From: Treponema sp.
Lineage (GTDB): Bacteria > Spirochaetota > Spirochaetia > Treponematales > Treponemataceae
Assembly: GCA_017469785.1 (NCBI GenBank)
Contig: JAFUFU010000051.1
Coordinates: 1-64,000 of the forward strand
Direction: 5' to 3'
Length of the DNA stretch: 64,000 nt
Within the stretch, counting starts at the first letter, position 1, and each line of letters opens with the position of its first letter. Shown in pieces: positions 1 to 8,138 of the stretch. Under the pieces are notes generated by a model. The model searched no databases. It was not told the DNA's origin and saw only the letters and a list, made by a program, of their open reading frames with translations. The position numbers were made by a program, and so were the translations under genes.

Positions 1-407
1 ATTCTAAATGAAACATAACGACCCGAAAGAAGCGTAGCAAGTTCTCCGGACAGCAATTTTGCATTTGAACCTGTAATAAAAATGCTTGTGTTCAAAAGCC
101 TGAATGTGTTGATTGCTTTTTCAAAGTTCGCAACATTCTGAATCTCGTAAAAGAAGAGATAATACTTCTTGTCATCGGCTATAAGATTTTTTACATGGAC
201 ATAAAGCTCAGTTTCATTTGTTAATGAAGCAAACTGCAAATCTTCAAAATTGATGTAGATTTTGTGGCTGGCATCAGCTTGAATTTCATCATAAATCTGC
301 CGGAGAACGACAGACTTTCCACAGCGACGAATCCCGATAATTACTTTTATAAGTTCACTTTCATAAAAGGGACGGATTTTCTTAAGCCAATTTTCTCGCT
401 TTACCAT
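1..407 (-). CDS. AAA_14-type ATP-binding protein, 3' end beyond the window
   Basis: Reading from an ATG at 407 the frame stays open to the window edge (about 135 residues). It begins MVKRENWLKKIRPFYESEL and contains a Walker A motif GIRRCGKS near residues 25-32 and a conserved ITGSNAKLLSGELATLLSGR stretch (sensor 1 region), the signature of the AAA_14 / DUF4143 ATPases that are abundant in host-associated treponemes and often linked to PD-(D/E)XK-like domains. The Walker B segment, usually LDEIQ, reads FFYEIQ: the aspartate codon GAC has become TAC. The gene may therefore be ATPase-defective. The C-terminal DUF4143 part is not visible. Function in the cell is unknown for the family. A sequencing error at the Walker B codon cannot be excluded. 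Confidence 0.85.
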   Translation of the reverse strand, partial: MVKRENWLKKIRPFYESELIKVIIGIRRCGKSVVLRQIYDEIQADASHKIYINFEDLQFASLTNETELYVHVKNLIADDKKYYLFFYEIQNVANFEKAINTFRLLNTSIFITGSNAKLLSGELATLLSGRYVSFR

Positions 408-587
408 ACGTATATAATAGACTAGAATAAAAAATAATGCAACTTGTACGGTTGAAACGAACTAAAATTGATTTTTCGTAATTTGGTTCGATGTGTCGAA
501 AAGAATTATCAAATTTTAAAACTTTTTTCGGTATGACAAAAGTTTTCCCCTCGCTACCCCTTCTGCTCATCTCAGGCGCCGCCTTGC

Positions 588-611
588 GATGTTTGCGAAG
601 CAAACTCGATT
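588..611. repeat. hairpin with GCGAAGC apex
   Basis: GTTTGC and GCAAAC flank a GAA loop at 591-605, with the heptamer GCGAAGC at 595-601. The surrounding stretch 536-590 resembles part of the GC-rich dispersed repeat near 20.9 kb (shared CTACCCC and TCTGC blocks). The rest of 408-647 shows no credible gene. Confidence 0.5.
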
Positions 612-647
612 ACAACGCCTGCTATTTCTTCTTCCCCTCAATTCTCT

Positions 648-949
648 TCAATCTATTAAATCTGCTTCGATTATTTTACGGCGGATTTCTCCTTCGCCAC
701 TGGTCTGGGTGGAAAGGGCGCCGTTTGCAAGTACAAGACCGATTTTTCCGTTTGGAGCCAGGTGGTAGATCATGTGTTCTATCCAGGCGTAGTTTGCGTT
801 GCCAGCGGGAATGTGTCCCCAAAGCTCACAGGCCGCGTCCGGCGCACGCTATCGCATGCTTAACGAATTTGCGTTGCAAACTCGCAGATACGTATAAATT
901 ATCAAAGAATATCGATGGCAGTAGATTTTGGGGATTTTGATTTTGCCAT
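648..949 (-). pseudogene. hsdM: hsdM remnant (type I restriction-modification methylase subunit)
   Basis: Two in-order fragments of a type I methylase subunit survive. From 949 the strand reads MAKSKSPKSTAIDIL then stop (902), like the N terminus of HsdM. From 836 to 648 it reads a GHIPAGNANYAWIEHM block followed by LAPNGKIGLVLANGALS and SGEGEIRRKIIEADLID then stop, which is the strongly conserved segment after the NPPF motif of HsdM. The SAM-binding and NPPF region between the two pieces is missing, and the 65-bp junction holds hairpins (870-891 and around 844-860). No specificity or restriction subunit is visible. This is debris of a type I system. Confidence 0.8.
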
Positions 950-1006
950 GATGATGTCCTTTTTGAAACTTGTTTATCTTGTATATTATAGCATATCTCA
1001 ACAAAC

Positions 1007-1774
1007 TTATTTCTGAAAGACCGTATACTCGTCATCAATTTCTTCGTTTTCGCCGATGTCGTCAAAGCGGCAGGCGGTGTTTTTCATGCAGGATTCTGAC
1101 AATTCTTTATAATCCGGGAATTTCTCGCTGATTTTCTGGATTTCCTTAGCGGCGATTTTTGAGAAGGCGTTGGCTCCTTCGGGACGAAGATGGCTGTTGT
1201 CGCTTTTTCCTTCGGGGTAGTTTTCGTAAAGGCCTGCGTCAAAGTTCATGTAAAAGCGGCGGGAAGAGGTCTCTCCGCATTTTGAGAGAAAGTCCATTGT
1301 GAGCAAGTTCATGTCTATGCAGGGAACTTTTTCTTCTGCGGCAGTCTCGATTATCGCCAGCGGGTAATCTCCGTGAGAATTTCTGATTTCGCCATTTTCA
1401 AACATGCGGCGGGCCATGGGGGTGAGCAAAAGAGGCTTTACGCCCTTTGAGCGCAATTCCCGCACAAAGTAAGAAAGGTTCTTTCTGAAAGCCCCGCCCT
1501 TTTCACAGGAAGTGTATCTTGTGGGGTCAGCGGATTTTTCGTCATTGTGGGCAAACTGAATCAAGGCAAAGTCGCCTTTTTGGGCTTCGGTCATCACGCG
1601 CTCAAAGCGGCCTTCGTCGATAAAAGACTTAGTGCTTCGTCCGTTGCGGGCAAAATCAAGCCAGACCGTATCGTCCGGGAAAAAGCGGCGCAATTCCTGC
1701 ACCCAGCCAGTCTGAGGAAAAGTGGAAAAATCGTTATATTGCATTATGCTGTCGCCAAGACAAAGAATTCGCAT
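1007..1774 (-). CDS. SGNH/GDSL hydrolase, rhamnogalacturonan acetylesterase-like (CE12 type)
   Basis: 255 residues. The catalytic blocks of SGNH esterases are visible: GDS with Ser9, Asn44-Gly45, HND at 77-79 and the DxxH pair Asp192/His195 in SDNSHLRPEG. The QFAHND and SHLRPEG wording is that of rhamnogalacturonan/pectin acetylesterases (CE12), which remove acetyl groups from plant pectin; in a gut treponeme this fits plant-polymer use. There is no signal peptide, so it would act on imported oligosaccharides in the cytoplasm. It is a monocistronic minus-strand gene upstream of the hsdM remnant. The substrate is inferred from family resemblance only; another carbohydrate esterase activity is possible. 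Confidence 0.85.
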   Translation of the reverse strand: MRILCLGDSIMQYNDFSTFPQTGWVQELRRFFPDDTVWLDFARNGRSTKSFIDEGRFERVMTEAQKGDFALIQFAHNDEKSADPTRYTSCEKGGAFRKNLSYFVRELRSKGVKPLLLTPMARRMFENGEIRNSHGDYPLAIIETAAEEKVPCIDMNLLTMDFLSKCGETSSRRFYMNFDAGLYENYPEGKSDNSHLRPEGANAFSKIAAKEIQKISEKFPDYKELSESCMKNTACRFDDIGENEEIDDEYTVFQK

Positions 1775-1795
1775 ATTTACTCCAAGTTTAATTTT

Positions 1796-1930
1796 GACGC
1801 GGATAAGAGCAGATTAACGCAGATTTTTCCTTTTGGATTACGGAAATCTATCGTATTTTTACGACAGACTTCCGCACAGGACTACACATAGGCTGTATCC
1901 GCGTCTATCCGCGTGCATCTGCGTCTAAAT
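1796..1930. repeat. GCGT/CTGCG intergenic repeat
   Basis: Two facing clusters, GACGCGGATAAGAGCAG with TTAACGCAG (1796-1822) and ATCCGCGTCTATCCGCGTG with CATCTGCGTC (1898-1926), make an imperfect inverted repeat between glmS and the esterase gene. Units recur about every 10 bp. Short repeats of this kind (CCGCG/CTGCG with spacers) are seen between genes in many unrelated bacteria. A relative lies inside a coding sequence at 42883-42921. Confidence 0.55.
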
Positions 1931-1931
1931 T

Positions 1932-3857
1932 TTATTCCACCGTTACTGATTTGGCCAGGTTTCGCGGCTTGTCGGGGTCGTTGCCTTTTAGGACTGAACA
2001 GTAATAAGCGAAGAGCTGGGCGGGGATAATCGACAGCATTGAGGCTAAGGCAGCGTCGGTGTCGGGGATTGTAATCACTGAGTTGCAGCAAGAATCAAAG
2101 GCACCTTTTTTGTCCAGAGTGATTGCCATCGTGACGGCTCCGCGGCTTTTTACCTCAACGATATTTGAGGCAAGTTTTTCATAGAGACTTGGCTCGGTGG
2201 CAATGGCGACAACGAGGGTGTCTGAATCAACAAGGGCAATCGGGCCGTGCTTTAATTCGCCGGCGGCAAATGCCTCACAATGCATGTAGCTGACTTCTTT
2301 GAGTTTGAGCGCGCTTTCCAGAGAAGAAGCCGAATCAAAGAGACGACCAATATAAAAAATCTTTGATTTATTGAACTGCCGAGAAGCGAATTTCTGGATT
2401 TCAGTCTGATTGTCAACGATTTCCTGGGCTTTTGCAGGAATCTGCTGAATTTGGGCGAGCAAATTCTCGTATTCAGCAGAAGAAATGTTTCCCCTCTCCT
2501 TTCCAAGCTTGATTGCAAGAAGATAAAGGCACATGAGCTGGGTGGTGTAAGCTTTTGTGGAAGCCACGGCGATTTCTGGTCCTGCCCAAGTATAAATCAC
2601 TTCGTCTGCCTCACGGCTTACGGTTGAGCCTACACAGTTGGTGATTGCGATGACTTTTGCCCCAGCCTCTTTTGCAAGACGGAGGGCAGCCAAAGTGTCG
2701 GCGGTTTCTCCAGACTGGGAAATAACGATGAAAATATCATTTTTATTGAGGATAGGATTTCGGTAGCGGAATTCAGAAGCCACATCAACGGTCACAGGAA
2801 TCCGCGCGAATTTCTCAAAAGCGTATTTTCCAACAACGCCCGCATGATAAGCCGTACCGCAAGCCGTAATTACGATTCTTCCTGCCTGCTTCCAGTCTTC
2901 GCCAAAATCAATTTCGTCAAATCTGATGTCAACTGGCTTTTCGCCTTCGTAAACTAAGCGGGGTCGAAGGGTGTCAGTAAGAGCCTTGGGCTGCTCGTGG
3001 ATTTCCTTGAGCATGAAGTGAGCATATCCGCCCTTTTCGGCACTGGCCATGTCCCATTCAACATGAGAAGGCTGGCGGATTACCTTGTTTCCGTCCGAGT
3101 CAAACAAATCAACATGGTCATTGTAAAGGACTGCAAGCTCATTCTGATTGAGATAGTAAACATCGCGGGTGTATTCAAGGACAGCCGGAACATCAGAAGC
3201 GATAAAGTTTTCGCCTTTGCCCAAGCCTACGATAAGGGGACTTTCCTTTCGGGCGGCAATAACCCGGTCTGGATATTTTGTGCAGACAACGCCGAGGGCA
3301 TAGCTTCCTTCGAGACGGTGAAGAGTTTCAAGAACAGCCTTAAAAAGCTCGCCTGATTTTTCGTAGAAATAGTTGATTAAGTGGGCGATTACTTCGGTAT
3401 CAGTCTGGCTTTTAAAGACAACTCCCTGCTCCTGCAAATAGGCCTTGAGCTTTGCGTAATTTTCGATGATTCCGTTGTGGACGACGGCGATTGTGCCAGA
3501 AACATTGGTGTGGGGATGTGAATTCAAATCACTTGGCTCACCGTGAGTTGCCCAGCGGGTGTGTCCGATTCCCACATTTCCCTTTACGATGTCGCCGGTT
3601 TTTTCAATAAGTTCTTTTAAACGATTTTCAGCGGCTTCATCAGTCATATCTTCAGAAATCTTTACGACCTGTTGGGTGATTTTTTCAACGAGAAACTTTA
3701 AGGCACCCTTTGATTTTCTGACTAAAATTTCATCGCTTGATTCAGAAAGAACGGCAACGCCAGCCGAATCATAACCACGATATTCGAGTTTTTTAAGTCC
3801 GTTTATAAGAACAGGTGTCGCTTCTTTGGAGCCGACATAACCAACAATTCCACACAT
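1932..3857 (-). CDS. glmS: glutamine--fructose-6-phosphate aminotransferase (isomerizing)
   Basis: 641 residues. GlmS makes glucosamine-6-phosphate from fructose-6-phosphate and glutamine, the first step to UDP-GlcNAc for peptidoglycan. The start is the ATG at 3857 because the protein must begin MCGIVGY: Cys2 becomes the N-terminal nucleophile. The type 2 glutamine amidotransferase domain (HTRWATHG, HNGIIENY) covers about 1-240, followed by two SIS domains (CGTAYHAG, SQSGETADTLAA) and the conserved end LAKSVTVE. It is about 30 residues longer than the usual 609 owing to an insertion before GIGHTRWATHG. The upstream frame remains open for 28 more codons but reads through a MITE-like repeat and is not protein. 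No glmS riboswitch was recognised upstream. Confidence 0.97.
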   Translation of the reverse strand: MCGIVGYVGSKEATPVLINGLKKLEYRGYDSAGVAVLSESSDEILVRKSKGALKFLVEKITQQVVKISEDMTDEAAENRLKELIEKTGDIVKGNVGIGHTRWATHGEPSDLNSHPHTNVSGTIAVVHNGIIENYAKLKAYLQEQGVVFKSQTDTEVIAHLINYFYEKSGELFKAVLETLHRLEGSYALGVVCTKYPDRVIAARKESPLIVGLGKGENFIASDVPAVLEYTRDVYYLNQNELAVLYNDHVDLFDSDGNKVIRQPSHVEWDMASAEKGGYAHFMLKEIHEQPKALTDTLRPRLVYEGEKPVDIRFDEIDFGEDWKQAGRIVITACGTAYHAGVVGKYAFEKFARIPVTVDVASEFRYRNPILNKNDIFIVISQSGETADTLAALRLAKEAGAKVIAITNCVGSTVSREADEVIYTWAGPEIAVASTKAYTTQLMCLYLLAIKLGKERGNISSAEYENLLAQIQQIPAKAQEIVDNQTEIQKFASRQFNKSKIFYIGRLFDSASSLESALKLKEVSYMHCEAFAAGELKHGPIALVDSDTLVVAIATEPSLYEKLASNIVEVKSRGAVTMAITLDKKGAFDSCCNSVITIPDTDAALASMLSIIPAQLFAYYCSVLKGNDPDKPRNLAKSVTVE

Positions 3858-3876
3858 ATATTCTTCCAAATATAAT

Positions 3877-3997
3877 GGGGCTGTCCAATAAGTATGAGTC
3901 ATTGCCGTGCTCGACACGGCAATCTCTTGTATTGTAATCAAATAGATTTTCGGGTCAAGCCCGAAAATGACACTTTTTGAACTTATTGGTCATCCCC
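3877..3997. mobile_element. MITE-like element upstream of glmS
   Basis: A 121-bp element bounded by imperfect 17-bp terminal inverted repeats: GGGGCTGTCCAATAAGT at the left and the complement of GGGGATGACCAATAAGT at the right (15 of 17 match). Inside are two 9-bp hairpins with 5-nt loops (3901-3923, ATTGCCGTG; 3946-3968, ATTTTCGGG). The termini resemble those of DDE-transposase insertion sequences, but the element codes for nothing. No clear target duplication is visible. It ends 19 bp before the glmS start codon and must lie in or near its promoter or leader. Confidence 0.6.
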
Positions 3998-4031
3998 TGC
4001 TTTTTTGATTAAGTATAGCAGTTTTAATAAC

Positions 4032-4066
4032 AAAAAAAAAGATACCCGCGACATGCACAGGTATCT
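4032..4066 (-). terminator. rho-independent terminator after the HD-GYP-like gene
   Basis: On the minus strand AGATACC and GGTATCT form a 7-bp stem followed by nine T residues, 18 bp after the stop codon at 4084. Confidence 0.8.
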
Positions 4067-4083
4067 GACTCAAAAATTTTGAT

Positions 4084-5526
4084 TTAGACAATCGCGTCAA
4101 GAACTTTGACTACATCAACATCATAAAGATTCGGCTTTGACTCAAGCTCTTCAATAGCCGTCTCTTTGTCCATAATCTGTTTGTAATTTCGGCGGCTGAT
4201 AAGGGAGTTGTAGCTTTCAGCGACATGAATCAAGCGCGCAATCTGAGGGATATCCGGACCTGTAAGACCATGATAGCCGCTTCCGTCCGTATTCTCGTGG
4301 TGATAGAGAGCCGCTTCCTTGAAAATCTGCCAGTATTTTCGCGGAACAAAGCCAAGATACTGTTCGTATTGATTTACATGGTCACGGAGCTGCAGGCGCT
4401 GCTCATCAGTAAGAGACTCGGCTTCGAGCAATTCTTCAGGAATAGCCAGGAAACCGGCATCATAAACCATTGCGGCGGCAAAATAAATCATCGAAGAATT
4501 CTGATTCAAACCGAGCTGCATTGCCAGCTTATAGACCAATTCGCTGACGTTCTTTGAATTGTTCTTGCGCTTAGTCGCAGCGTCAATTTCTGCGCCAAGT
4601 TTCTCGCAATCAATGACAAGTTGTTTAAGCTCGGCTTTTTCATCTTCAGTCATTTCTGGAGCCGGCAGAGCGTCAACACCCCAGCGAGAACTTCCTGCAG
4701 ACTTGAGCCCCATGCCACCGAAATCAGTGATACCACCCAAAAGAAGCTGATTGTTCGTCTGCTGCATTCCGGCAATAAGTTTGAGCGTTGAATCAAGCTG
4801 CTCAGCCTGCATTGCGGAAGCACGGCTGGAAGCACGGATTCCGATAAGGACAAGAATAAAAACAATTATAAAAATAAGACCGCCGAGAATTGCGATAATC
4901 CAAATCGTCTTGTTGCTTGTTTTGCTGATTTCACGCATGGTATTTGTTGTATGCTCACTGACTTCACGGACGGCAGTTGCTGTTTTTTCGCCGACAGACT
5001 CAATCGCCGTGTTCATCTTGTCAGAGACAGAATTAATCATGGTCGCATTGCTTTCGTTGATGGACTTGAGGATTTCCTCCTGACCAGCCCGCTGATTTTC
5101 AGAAATACTCTCCATCATTTCGCGGTTTTTGGCCTCACGGGCAGCATCCTTGATATCAGCCTGAAGCTGTTGGATTATCTTTATGTTTTTCTGAATCTGA
5201 GGATCGTCATTGATTTTTGGATAGGACTGCAGATTCATGAGAACATCGTTATAAAGTGAAAAATCCTTTGTTTTTGTCATTTTATCCAGCAACTTTGTGT
5301 AAATCTGGGTTGCAAGCAAATAGACATTTCCGGGAACTTCATCACGCTCTGACAACTTCAACGCCGCATTGATTGTTTTAAACGCTTCCTCATAATTCAT
5401 TGCCGTGTATTCATCATCAGCCTTTTGAAGATAACGTGTGACCAAGCTTGAAGTCTGTGAGAACATAAGACCTGCTGCAAAAAAGCAGAGGAATGCCAAC
5501 AATAGTGTTTTTTTATTTTGTAACAT
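4084..5526 (-). CDS. membrane-anchored protein with degenerate HD-GYP domain
   Basis: 480 residues from the ATG at 5526, chosen because GGAG lies 6 nt upstream and MLQNKKTLLLAFLCFFAAGLMFSQ is a good signal peptide; a TTG 18 nt further upstream lacks this support. After a TPR-like periplasmic part (30-110) and a Ser/Thr/Glu-rich coiled coil reminiscent of chemoreceptors (130-205) comes one membrane helix (about 207-230), then a cytoplasmic HD-GYP-like domain (325-480). HD-GYP domains hydrolyse cyclic di-GMP. Here the metal-binding HD is YD (355-356), the HHExxDGSGYP motif is HHENTDGSGYH, and the following aspartates are replaced. It may bind rather than cleave a nucleotide. It overlaps the upstream gene by 14 nt, so the two are co-transcribed. 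Confidence 0.75.
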   Translation of the reverse strand: MLQNKKTLLLAFLCFFAAGLMFSQTSSLVTRYLQKADDEYTAMNYEEAFKTINAALKLSERDEVPGNVYLLATQIYTKLLDKMTKTKDFSLYNDVLMNLQSYPKINDDPQIQKNIKIIQQLQADIKDAAREAKNREMMESISENQRAGQEEILKSINESNATMINSVSDKMNTAIESVGEKTATAVREVSEHTTNTMREISKTSNKTIWIIAILGGLIFIIVFILVLIGIRASSRASAMQAEQLDSTLKLIAGMQQTNNQLLLGGITDFGGMGLKSAGSSRWGVDALPAPEMTEDEKAELKQLVIDCEKLGAEIDAATKRKNNSKNVSELVYKLAMQLGLNQNSSMIYFAAAMVYDAGFLAIPEELLEAESLTDEQRLQLRDHVNQYEQYLGFVPRKYWQIFKEAALYHHENTDGSGYHGLTGPDIPQIARLIHVAESYNSLISRRNYKQIMDKETAIEELESKPNLYDVDVVKVLDAIV

Positions 5527-6685
5527 TGCCAACTCCAATTGCAAATGTAAATTTTGCTCTGTTTTCCATTTCGCCTTCTTTCTTTAAGAGGAGAAGGTCC
5601 TGAACCCCCAATTCAATTCCGACTTTTGTCTTGTCATTAACCGCCATCGGAAGCATGATTGAACCGCCGAATTCCATGGCCGTTGATATTTTATCATTCA
5701 TCAACGAAGCGAAGTTGTAATCGCCGAACATACGAAGCTGAACTTCACTGAAATGAATGTTATCAAGTGCGATACCGACAACAGGAGCGATAAAAGATTC
5801 CGAAGAGCCCGTTCGCTCACGGTCATTTGATGCCAGCATGTGACCTGAAACACCGGCACGAAGGAAGATGTATTTGCTGAAATCAGCAAATGCAAACTCC
5901 GGTACAAAACGCCCAGAGAAAAAGAATTCCTGAGGATCGTCGCTCTCAAGGCTCGAAGCAGATTCCTGCTCCTTGGGGAAGGCGCCTTCTGTAGACAGCG
6001 TGACAATGTGAGCATCGGCAAAGATGTCTGCACCTATGATGAGCCGCTCAGATGGATAGAAAATATTTGCACCGACAGCAAGACCGTATTTCAGGCTTGA
6101 ATAATCGGGCTGTGAAACTTTCTGATACACAAAATCCACAAGACCGAGCTTGATAGTCCAAATCTTTGAAGAAAAAGACGACTGCTGCTCGTTCAGGTAG
6201 ACTTCCTGCCCTGAAGCCGTGTTTACAAGCTGATAATTTCCACGGCTTGCAAGCTGCTGCTTAGATTTTGCGTTGAGGGCGGCGATTCGCTCCTGCTCAA
6301 GACGCCTGCGGTTCTCAGCCGCCTGATTTGCAGCCTGCTGATTCAAAATCGCTTTATCAATGTAAGAGTATAGTTCAACAGCGTCGAAATTTTCAAGATT
6401 GTTATCGATGACAGCAAGTGCCGTCTGGCGAGCTAATTCGAGGTTGTCAGTGATAATGAGCTGCCTTGTTTTTTTGAGAGTGTAATTTTCGATGAAAGGA
6501 TAATTTGATGTATTTTTATTTTCTGACAGAACTTTTGAGATGGCATCAGCAGACTTTGCAGCAATCGCCAAGTCAATTCTGTGATATGTGTCACTCAATT
6601 CTTCTGACGCCTGAGCAAAAAGCTGGAAGCTTCCTGAGAAAAAAACAAGCATTGTTATCACAAAGACTTTTCTTATTATTTTCAC
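5513..6685 (-). CDS. predicted outer-membrane protein with helical N-terminal domain
   Basis: 390 residues from a GTG at 6685 preceded by AGAGGA; an upstream open stretch overlaps mnmE and is rejected. VKIIRKVFVITMLVFFSG is the signal peptide start. Residues 25-155 are helical and Gln/Ala/Arg rich (NQQAANQAAENRRRLEQERIAAL). From about 160 to 390 alternating hydrophobic/polar strands ending in AIGVGNVTK suggest a beta-barrel of 8-12 strands in the outer membrane. I do not recognise a named family. It sits between mnmE (whose stop lies inside the 5' flank) and the HD-GYP-like protein, with which it overlaps by 14 nt; the pair may work together across the envelope. Confidence 0.65.
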   Translation of the reverse strand: MKIIRKVFVITMLVFFSGSFQLFAQASEELSDTYHRIDLAIAAKSADAISKVLSENKNTSNYPFIENYTLKKTRQLIITDNLELARQTALAVIDNNLENFDAVELYSYIDKAILNQQAANQAAENRRRLEQERIAALNAKSKQQLASRGNYQLVNTASGQEVYLNEQQSSFSSKIWTIKLGLVDFVYQKVSQPDYSSLKYGLAVGANIFYPSERLIIGADIFADAHIVTLSTEGAFPKEQESASSLESDDPQEFFFSGRFVPEFAFADFSKYIFLRAGVSGHMLASNDRERTGSSESFIAPVVGIALDNIHFSEVQLRMFGDYNFASLMNDKISTAMEFGGSIMLPMAVNDKTKVGIELGVQDLLLLKKEGEMENRAKFTFAIGVGNVTK

Positions 6686-6749
6686 TGTTAAATCCTCTTT
6701 TTTGAAATAGCTCTCTTTTATTTTATCAGAGTGTCTACCATTCCGCAAC

Positions 6750-8135
6750 TTATTTACCCACACAAAAATGAGCAAATATAGACTCAAGCACATCATCAGG
6801 AGTGACATCACCTGTTACCTCACCCAGTGCGTCCAAAGCATCTTCCAAATCCTGAACAACCGCATCAAGCGCATATTCTTCTGTAAGCGAAAGCGCGTGA
6901 TTCACACAGTCCAGAGCTTTTTCCACTGATTTTTTCTGACGTTCCGAGCCAAGCCCCGTACCGTTCCGTTCAGATTTTCCTGCAGAAGAAAGACAATCGC
7001 GGACAGTTTCGCTCAAGGCTCCAAGCCCGGTACCTTTTTTTGCTGATATGCGGACTTGGGGAAGCGGAAAGGCTGGCGATTCCTGTTCATCCGTCGCGTC
7101 GCACTTGTTCCACACGAGAATAAGGGGCGTTCCATTTCCAGAATCCGAAATATGGTTTTGAACAAAGGCTATATCATCTTCATTCATTCCAGAACGGGAA
7201 TCCACAAGATAAAGAATCAAATCAGCTTCTTTGCTCAAATCCAGAGTGCGCTCAACGCCCACAGCCTCAATGGCATCATCGGTCTTGCGAAGACCTGCCG
7301 TATCAAAGAGCCTTGCTGGAATTCCTGAAAAATCTATCCAGCTTTCAATGAAATCTCGGGTAGTGCCCTCAATATCGCTTACAATGGCCCGGTCTTCTTT
7401 TAACATTGCGTTGAAAAGCGATGATTTTCCCGCATTCGTCCTGCCACATAGGACAACCCTGGCTCCGTCCTGATATATCTTTTCGCTTTTCCATGAATCC
7501 CGGAGTTCAGCAAGGTCATTCCTTGCTTTTTCAAGCTCTGCCGAATCAAAAGAATCAGCGATTGTCTCTTCGTCCTCTGGATATTCTATTTCAACTTCAA
7601 TAGCCGCAAGCGTGTCGATTATATGCTTTTTTACGCTATCAACAGTTTCATAAAGATTTCCGGCAAGCCGTCCTGCAGCCCTGCTCTGACTTTCATTAGT
7701 TTTAGAATCTATGATTTCCCGGACAGCCTCGGCCTTGGTCAAATCCGCTTTTCCGTTGATATACGCACGGAAAGTAAATTCCCCCCTCTCTGCCCTCCTG
7801 AATCCACTATTTAATAGAAGATTAAACACAGACTGAACAACATGAACGCCACCGTGACAGGAAATTTCGGCCATGTCTTCGCCGGTAAATGATTTTGGAG
7901 CGCGGAAAACAGAAATCAAAACTTCGTCCAATGCAGACTTCTCCGCAGAAACAATCCAGCCATACACAATGGTGTTTCCCTTAGCCGCAAGCAGGGCCTT
8001 TGGACGAGAAAATATTTTTGAGAGAAGTTCAATGCAATTTCTCCCCGAACAGCGGACGATTCCAAGTGCGCTGGGGGCAAGAGCCGTCGCTATAGCGGCG
8101 ATGGGCTCTTCAGGGGTGTATTTTACGTTCGTCAT
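6750..8135 (-). CDS. mnmE: tRNA modification GTPase MnmE
   Basis: 461 residues, normal length. With MnmG this enzyme installs the cmnm5 group on wobble uridine 34 of tRNAs. Visible parts: the N-terminal folate-binding TrmE domain (IAAIATALAPSALGIVRCSG), a helical domain holding an inserted Ras-like G domain with G1 GRTNAGKSS, G3 DTAGLR and G4 NKCD, and the C-terminal FCVGK motif carrying the catalytic cysteine. The gene begins 3 nt after the stop of the DUF4015 gene and is followed by the outer-membrane protein gene, suggesting a minus-strand operon. mnmG is not in the window. Confidence 0.97.
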   Translation of the reverse strand: MTNVKYTPEEPIAAIATALAPSALGIVRCSGRNCIELLSKIFSRPKALLAAKGNTIVYGWIVSAEKSALDEVLISVFRAPKSFTGEDMAEISCHGGVHVVQSVFNLLLNSGFRRAERGEFTFRAYINGKADLTKAEAVREIIDSKTNESQSRAAGRLAGNLYETVDSVKKHIIDTLAAIEVEIEYPEDEETIADSFDSAELEKARNDLAELRDSWKSEKIYQDGARVVLCGRTNAGKSSLFNAMLKEDRAIVSDIEGTTRDFIESWIDFSGIPARLFDTAGLRKTDDAIEAVGVERTLDLSKEADLILYLVDSRSGMNEDDIAFVQNHISDSGNGTPLILVWNKCDATDEQESPAFPLPQVRISAKKGTGLGALSETVRDCLSSAGKSERNGTGLGSERQKKSVEKALDCVNHALSLTEEYALDAVVQDLEDALDALGEVTGDVTPDDVLESIFAHFCVGK

Positions 8136-8138
8136 TTT

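Noticed and set aside
491..940. Open frame of about 150 codons on the plus strand
   Set aside because: It lies antisense to the hsdM remnant and crosses hairpin repeats; its peptide has no resemblance to known proteins.
3858..3941. 28-residue N-terminal extension of GlmS
   Set aside because: GlmS needs Cys as its second residue for the amidotransferase nucleophile; the extension is translation of the MITE-like repeat.
3858..4031. glmS ribozyme/riboswitch
   Set aside because: The upstream region is accounted for by the MITE-like hairpins; no glmS ribozyme core could be recognised.
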